Source: Streptomyces werraensis
GTDB taxonomy: Bacteria; Actinomycetota; Actinomycetes; Streptomycetales; Streptomycetaceae
DNA: 64,000 bases
NCBI GenBank assembly: GCA_014656175.1
Contig: BNBX01000019.1
Span: forward strand, 1-64,000
Reading direction: 5' to 3'
Shown here: positions 59,436 through 64,000 of the stretch, in pieces
Layout of the letters: each line of letters opens with the position of its first letter
Numbering within the stretch: position 1 is the stretch's first letter
The notes under the pieces: model-generated
Databases searched by the model: none
What the model saw: the letters and a program-made list of their open reading frames with translations, nothing else
Told to the model about the DNA's origin: nothing
Program-made: the position numbers and the translations under genes

Positions 59436-60644
59436 ATGTCCCGTCGCCTGTTCACCTCGGAGTCCGTGACCGAGGGCCATCCCGACAAGATCGCCGACCA
59501 GATCAGTGACGCCGTCCTCGACGCCCTCCTCCGCGAGGACCCCGGCGCCCGAGTCGCCGTCGAGACGCTCATCACCACCGGCCAGGTGCACATCGCCGGC
59601 GAGGTCACCACCACGGCGTACGCCCCGATCGCCCAGCTCGTCCGGGACACCATCCTGGCCATCGGCTACGACTCCTCCCGCAAGGGCTTCGACGGCGCCT
59701 CCTGCGGCGTGTCGGTGTCGATCGGCGCGCAGTCCCCGGACATCGCGCAAGGCGTCGACACCGCGTACGAGGCCCGCGTGGAGGGCGAGGACGACGAACT
59801 GGACCGGCAGGGCGCCGGCGACCAGGGCCTGATGTTCGGCTACGCCACCACCGAGACGCCCTCCCTGATGCCGCTGCCCATCGAACTGGCCCACCGGCTG
59901 TCCCGCCGCCTGACCGAGGTCCGCAAGGACGGGACCGTGCCCTACCTGCGTCCCGACGGCAAGACCCAGGTCACCATCGAGTACGAGGGCAGCCGCCCGG
60001 TCCGTCTGGACACGGTCGTGGTCTCCTCCCAGCACGCCTCCGACATCGACCTCGACGCGCTGCTCACCCCGGACATCCGCCAGTACGTCGTCGAGCACGT
60101 CCTCGCCGAGCTGGCCGGGGACGGCATCAAGCTGGAGACCGACGACTACCGCCTGCTGGTCAACCCGACCGGCCGCTTCGAGATCGGCGGCCCGATGGGC
60201 GACGCCGGCCTGACCGGCCGCAAGATCATCATCGACACCTACGGCGGCATGGCCCGCCACGGAGGCGGCGCCTTCTCCGGCAAGGACCCCTCCAAGGTGG
60301 ACCGTTCGGCGGCGTACGCGATGCGCTGGGTCGCCAAGAACGTCGTCGCCGCCGGCCTCGCCGAGCGCTGCGAGGTCCAGGTGGCCTACGCCATCGGCAA
60401 GGCCGAGCCGGTCGGCCTCTTCGTGGAGACCTTCGGCACCGGGCGGGTCGGCCAGCGGCGCATCGAGGACGCCGTCAGCGAGGTCTTCGACCTGCGCCCC
60501 GGCGCCATCGTCCGCGACCTCGACCTGCTGCGCCCGATCTACGCCCAGACCGCCGCGTACGGCCACTTCGGCCGCGAGCTGCCCGACTTCACGTGGGAAC
60601 GCACCGACCGCGTCCAGCAGTTGCGGGACGCGGCCGGTCTCTGA
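59436..60644 (+). CDS. metK: S-adenosylmethionine synthetase
   Basis: A full-length MetK of 402 residues with FTSESVTEGHPDKIADQ, GDQGLMFGYATTETP, GGGAFSGKDPSKVD and FGRELPDFTWE. ATG 59436 is preceded by GGAGAGCC. Cluster-linked metK copies raise the SAM supply for methyltransferases, but no methyltransferase gene is in this window. It may therefore be a housekeeping copy at the cluster edge, or serve unseen genes. It is convergent with the exporter gene, 12 bp apart. Confidence 0.96.
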   Translation: MSRRLFTSESVTEGHPDKIADQISDAVLDALLREDPGARVAVETLITTGQVHIAGEVTTTAYAPIAQLVRDTILAIGYDSSRKGFDGASCGVSVSIGAQSPDIAQGVDTAYEARVEGEDDELDRQGAGDQGLMFGYATTETPSLMPLPIELAHRLSRRLTEVRKDGTVPYLRPDGKTQVTIEYEGSRPVRLDTVVVSSQHASDIDLDALLTPDIRQYVVEHVLAELAGDGIKLETDDYRLLVNPTGRFEIGGPMGDAGLTGRKIIIDTYGGMARHGGGAFSGKDPSKVDRSAAYAMRWVAKNVVAAGLAERCEVQVAYAIGKAEPVGLFVETFGTGRVGQRRIEDAVSEVFDLRPGAIVRDLDLLRPIYAQTAAYGHFGRELPDFTWERTDRVQQLRDAAGL

Positions 60645-60657
60645 GCGAAGGCCGTGC

Positions 60658-62073
60658 TCACCGAGTTCCCCGGCCGCGGCCCCGTACCAGGGTCGCGGCC
60701 AGCAGCACCAGGCAGGCGAAGGCCGCCGACGCGGCGAAGCCGCCCGTCATCCCGCCGGTCTGCGAGGACACCGTGACCAGGGCCGCGAGGCCGACCGAAC
60801 CGCCCACGGACTGAAGGGCGTTGAGCACCCCGGCCGCACCGCCCGCCTCGTCGGCGCGCAGCCCCGAGGTGGCCAGCACGGTCGCCGGCAGCACACTGCA
60901 CGCCATGCCCGCCCCGAGCAGCGGCAGCGCCGGCAGCACCGACGTGACGTAGGAGTCACCCGCCGACAGCGCGGCCAGCCACAGGTTCCCGGTCGCCAGC
61001 ATCGAGGCGCCCGCGATCCACATGCGGCGGGCGCCCGTGTACCGCTCCAGGCGGCCGGCGGCGACCGCCGTGGCAGCCATCGTGACCGGCAGCGGCAGCA
61101 GCGCACAGGCGGTGGCGAGGGCCGACCACCCGTGCTGTCGCTGGAAGAACTGGTTGAGGAAGAAGTACGTGCCGATCAGCGCGCCCGGCACCGCGAGCGT
61201 GCCCGCGTAGGCGAGCAGCCGGTCCCGGTCGGCGAACAGCCGGGGCGCCACGATCGGCTGCCGGGCCCGCCGCTCGACCACCGCGAACACGCCCAGCAGC
61301 GCCGCCCCGGCTCCCACCCAGCCCGTCACCCCCGGGTCGTTCCACGGCAGTTCGGCGGCCCGCGTCAGCCCGTACACCAGCGCCGCCGCGCCCGCCGCCG
61401 ACAGCAGCGCCCCCGCCAGGTCGAACCGGCCGCGGTGGCGGGGCGTCTCGCGCAGCACCAGCGGCGCCAGCAGCAGGATCGCCAGGCCCACCGGAACGTC
61501 CAGCAGAAGCACCCAGCGCCACGAACCGAGCGAGGTCAGCGCCCCGGCCAGCAGCAGCCCGCCGGCCGTGCTGACGGCTCCGACGGTGGTGCACAGGGCG
61601 ATGGCCCGCTTGCGGCAGCCGCCCTCGGCGAAGGTGCTCAGCAGCAGCGCCAGCCCGCTCGGCGCCGCCAGCGCCGCCCCCGCGCCCTGCACGGCCCGGA
61701 CGACCACCAGGAACTCGACCGACGGCGCAAGCGGCCGCAGCGCCGCAGCGACGGTGAACAGGGCGACGCCCGCCATGAACACCCGGCGCCGGCCCAGCAG
61801 GTCACCGGCCCGGCCACCGAGCAGCAGCAGCCCGCCGAAAGCCAGCAGATAGGCGTTGATCACCCACGACGCGCCGACGGCGGACAGCCCGAGCCCCTCG
61901 CGCATGCCGGGCAGCGCGATGTTCACGATCGGGTCGTCGAGCTGGATCATCGCGTTGCACCCGGCGATCACCCCGAGCGCGGCGGCCGACCGGCCCCGGA
62001 TGCGCGGGCGGGGTGCGGGCGCCTCCCGCACCCGCACCCGTGTGACGGGCTGCTCCGGAACCTGCGTGGTCAT
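60658..62073 (-). CDS. MFS drug exporter (DHA2 / EmrB-like, probably 14 membrane segments)
   Basis: A 471-residue membrane protein with LDDPIVNIALPGMREGLG in helix 1, the motif A loop GGRAGDLLGRRRVFMAG and motif C-like GAVSTAGGLLLAGALTS. The DHA2 layout implies proton-driven export of hydrophobic drugs. ATG 62073 follows CAGGAGGCC. It is divergent from the ABC-F gene across 251 bp with a SARP-type heptad pair on each side, so export seems induced together with biosynthesis. Confidence 0.92.
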   Translation of the reverse strand: MTTQVPEQPVTRVRVREAPAPRPRIRGRSAAALGVIAGCNAMIQLDDPIVNIALPGMREGLGLSAVGASWVINAYLLAFGGLLLLGGRAGDLLGRRRVFMAGVALFTVAAALRPLAPSVEFLVVVRAVQGAGAALAAPSGLALLLSTFAEGGCRKRAIALCTTVGAVSTAGGLLLAGALTSLGSWRWVLLLDVPVGLAILLLAPLVLRETPRHRGRFDLAGALLSAAGAAALVYGLTRAAELPWNDPGVTGWVGAGAALLGVFAVVERRARQPIVAPRLFADRDRLLAYAGTLAVPGALIGTYFFLNQFFQRQHGWSALATACALLPLPVTMAATAVAAGRLERYTGARRMWIAGASMLATGNLWLAALSAGDSYVTSVLPALPLLGAGMACSVLPATVLATSGLRADEAGGAAGVLNALQSVGGSVGLAALVTVSSQTGGMTGGFAASAAFACLVLLAATLVRGRGRGTR

Positions 62074-62140
62074 GGCGGCCTCCTGCCGGTGGTACGACGG
62101 CACACGGACGCCGCCACCCTGCCGACGAACCCCGGAGAAC

Positions 62141-62158
62141 CGCTCAGTCACCGCTCGA
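62141..62158 (-). promoter_or_regulatory. Candidate SARP-binding site facing the MFS exporter gene
   Basis: On the minus strand TCGAGCG (62158-62152) and CTGAGCG (62147-62141) lie 11 bp apart, 70-85 bp before the exporter start. Confidence 0.65.
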
Positions 62159-62214
62159 GAACGGCCGCACCCGCACGCCGCGCGCCCCCTCCCGGCACGC
62201 CTCCCCAGCGGTTC

Positions 62215-62232
62215 TCGAGCGGATCTTGAGCG
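62215..62232 (+). promoter_or_regulatory. Candidate SARP-binding site facing the ABC-F gene
   Basis: TCGAGCG (62215) and TTGAGCG (62226) are 11 bp apart. The 19 bases from 62216 match 17 of 19 with those from 19840 upstream of the rifJ homolog. Confidence 0.65.
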
Positions 62233-62324
62233 GCCCCGGCCACCGTCGGTACCACGCGCGCGGTGCGGCCGGGATGATGGACGACGGCACCGCCCGCAGA
62301 CCCCCCCACCACCTGGAGATGCCT

Positions 62325-63989
62325 GTGCGACTGTCCTCACCCACCGCGTCCCGGGCGCATTCCCAGCTCACCCTCGAGGAGGTCACCAAGCGGTACGACG
62401 AGCACGTCGTGCTGGACCGGGTCTCGCTCACCGTCAGACCCGGTGAGAAGGCCGGCGTCATCGGTGACAACGGGTCGGGCAAGTCGACGCTGCTGCGGCT
62501 GATCGCCGGAGCGGAGAGCGCCGACAACGGCGAGGTGACCGTAGCCGCCCCCGGGGGCGTCGGGTATCTCCCGCAGCGCCTGGACCTTCCGGCCGGGGCC
62601 ACCGTGCGGGACGTCCTGGACCGGGCGTTCGCCGACCTCAGGGACCTGGAGCGGCGGCTGCACGAGGCGGAGGCGGCCCTCGCGGGTGACGACGGCCCCC
62701 GCCGGATGTCCGAACTGGGTGACCTCCAGGCGGAGTTCGAGTACCGCGGCGGCTACGAGGCGGACGCCCGGGCGGATGCCGCCCTGCACGGACTGGGCCT
62801 GCCCGGACTGGACCGGGACCGGGCCGTGGACACCCTCTCCGGCGGTGAGCGCTCCCGGCTCGCCCTGGCCGCCACCCTGGCCGCCGCCCCCGAACTGCTG
62901 CTCCTGGACGAGCCCACCAACGACCTGGACGACCAGGCCGTGGACTGGCTGGAGAAGCGGCTGCGCGAACACCGCGGCACGGTCGTCGTCATCACCCACG
63001 ACCGGGCCTTCCTGGAGGCGGTGACCACCACCATCCTGGAGGTCGACCCCGACCGGCGCACCGTCAACCGCTACGGCGACGGCTACCAGGGTTACCTCAC
63101 CGCCAAGGCCGCCGCCCGCGCCCGCTGGGAGCGCGAGTACCAGGACCATCTCGCCGAGATCGAGCGACAGGAGACCCTGGCCGCCAACGCCGGGCGGATG
63201 CTCGCCTCCATCGCCAAGAAGGGCCCCTGGGCGTTCAGCGGCTCCGAGCACCACCGCGCCCGGTCGTCCAGCTCCGCCACCTCCAGCAAGGCCCGTAACG
63301 CCAACGAGCGGCTCAAGCGGCTGCGGGACAACCCCGTGCCGCGTCCGCCGGACCCGCTGCGGTTCACGGTCTCCCTCACCCCCGCGGGCGATCCCGCCGC
63401 CGACCCCTCGGCGCCGCTGGCCGAGGTGAGCGGCCTGGAGGTCGACGGACGGCTGCGGCTGGACCACCTGGCGGTCGCCCCCGGCGAACGGCTGCTCGTC
63501 ACCGGGCCGAACGGCGCCGGGAAGTCCACCCTGCTGCGGGTCCTGGCCGGCGACCTGGAACCCGACCGCGGCACCGTCCGCCGTGCCGGGCACACCGGGT
63601 GGCTGCGCCAGGACGAGTTGCCCAAGCAGCCCCGCCGTTCGGTCCTCGCCGAGTTCGCCGAGGGCCGCCCGGGGCACCCCGACGAGTACACGGACGAACT
63701 GCTGTCCCTCGGCCTGTTCCGGCGCTCCGAACTCGCCCTGCCGGTCGGTTCCCTGTCGGTCGGCCAGCGCCGCCGTATCGACCTGGCCCGCCTGGTCACC
63801 CGCCCGGTCGACCTGCTGCTGCTGGACGAGCCCACCAACCACCTCTCGCCGCTGCTGGTGGAGGAACTGGAGGCCGCGCTCGCCGACTACCCGGGCACGG
63901 TCGTCGTCGTCACCCACGACCGCCGGATGCGCCGCGCCTTCACCGGCACCCACCTGGAACTGGCCGCCGGCCGCCGGGTCGCCGCCTGA
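62325..63989 (+). CDS. ABC-F ATPase (antibiotic resistance / ribosome protection type)
   Basis: A 554-residue soluble protein with two ABC domains: Walker A GDNGSGKSTLL and GPNGAGKSTLL, signatures TLSGGERSRLA and SLSVGQRRRID, and Walker B LLLDEPTNDLDD and LLLDEPTNHLSP. A charged helical interdomain linker (about residues 240-345) joins them. No membrane segments are present. Such proteins protect the ribosome or, in older accounts, act with exporters in macrolide producers. GTG 62325 has GGAG six bases upstream; ATG 62319 overlaps it. Linked regulation with the MFS gene suggests self-resistance, although type II aromatic products rarely target ribosomes. Confidence 0.92.
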   Translation: MRLSSPTASRAHSQLTLEEVTKRYDEHVVLDRVSLTVRPGEKAGVIGDNGSGKSTLLRLIAGAESADNGEVTVAAPGGVGYLPQRLDLPAGATVRDVLDRAFADLRDLERRLHEAEAALAGDDGPRRMSELGDLQAEFEYRGGYEADARADAALHGLGLPGLDRDRAVDTLSGGERSRLALAATLAAAPELLLLDEPTNDLDDQAVDWLEKRLREHRGTVVVITHDRAFLEAVTTTILEVDPDRRTVNRYGDGYQGYLTAKAAARARWEREYQDHLAEIERQETLAANAGRMLASIAKKGPWAFSGSEHHRARSSSSATSSKARNANERLKRLRDNPVPRPPDPLRFTVSLTPAGDPAADPSAPLAEVSGLEVDGRLRLDHLAVAPGERLLVTGPNGAGKSTLLRVLAGDLEPDRGTVRRAGHTGWLRQDELPKQPRRSVLAEFAEGRPGHPDEYTDELLSLGLFRRSELALPVGSLSVGQRRRIDLARLVTRPVDLLLLDEPTNHLSPLLVEELEAALADYPGTVVVVTHDRRMRRAFTGTHLELAAGRRVAA

Positions 63990-64000
63990 CGGCCCCTGGG

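Noticed and set aside
56906..59662. Minus-strand 918-codon frame opposite the condensation-domain gene
   Set aside because: Gly/Gln/Val-rich antisense translation without domains; the plus strand shows HHxxxD.
1..64000. CRISPR arrays, rRNA or tRNA genes, insertion sequences
   Set aside because: No spaced direct repeats of CRISPR type, no tRNA-like cloverleaf, no transposase motifs or terminal inverted repeats were noticed; the tandem repeats found are short minisatellites.

Overview
High-GC actinobacterial DNA, almost certainly Streptomyces. The evidence is strong third-position GC bias, GTG/TTG starts, ATGA-type stop/start overlaps, SARP and gamma-butyrolactone (GBL) regulators, and two neighbouring antibiotic gene clusters.

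Region 1 (1-20.4 kb) is the 3' end of an ansamycin cluster. It opens inside the last type I PKS module (methylmalonyl-type AT, DH, KR, ACP, no thioesterase). Next come a RifF-type amide synthase, a flavin-dependent halogenase and an almost complete 3-amino-5-hydroxybenzoic acid (AHBA) set in rifamycin order (rifG, H, I, K, L, M, N homologs), with a rifJ homolog at 20.0 kb. A RifOrf19-like FAD hydroxylase, a 3Fe-4S ferredoxin, a type II thioesterase, a CPA2 antiporter, a PptH-like metallophosphoesterase and a LuxR regulator complete it. The halogenase together with the RifOrf19-like enzyme suggests a chlorinated naphthalenic ansamycin of the naphthomycin kind; this is inference.

Junction (20.4-22.3 kb): a phage/plasmid-type primase-helicase gene, a likely mobile-element relic, lies exactly between the two clusters.

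Region 2 (22.3-59.4 kb) is a type II aromatic polyketide cluster. A GBL regulatory block comes first: ScbR-like receptor, NmrA-type reductase, AfsA, two further receptor-like TetR proteins and a SARP, with up to eight sites resembling autoregulatory elements (AREs). An unusual block follows: tandem ACP, a degenerate trans-AT-type ketosynthase, a PPTase and a large LuxR regulator. Then come a 3-hydroxyacyl-CoA dehydrogenase and crotonyl-CoA reductase pair (C4 units), two more SARPs, and the core: thioesterase, KSalpha, CLF, ACP, FAD hydroxylases, MBL-fold hydrolase, two SnoaL-like proteins, an acyl-CoA ligase fused to an antibiotic-biosynthesis-monooxygenase (ABM) domain, a ketoreductase and a di-domain aromatase/cyclase. 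A side-chain module (ACP, acyl-CoA dehydrogenase, second PPTase, condensation domain with thioesterase remnant) ends it.

The right edge (59.4-64 kb) carries metK, an MFS exporter and an ABC-F protein. The exporter and ABC-F genes diverge from a region with two SARP-type 11-bp-spaced heptad repeats. Very similar repeats lie upstream of the ligase gene and of the ansamycin rifJ homolog, so the two clusters may share a regulator. Product structures, substrates and regulatory links are inferred from sequence only.
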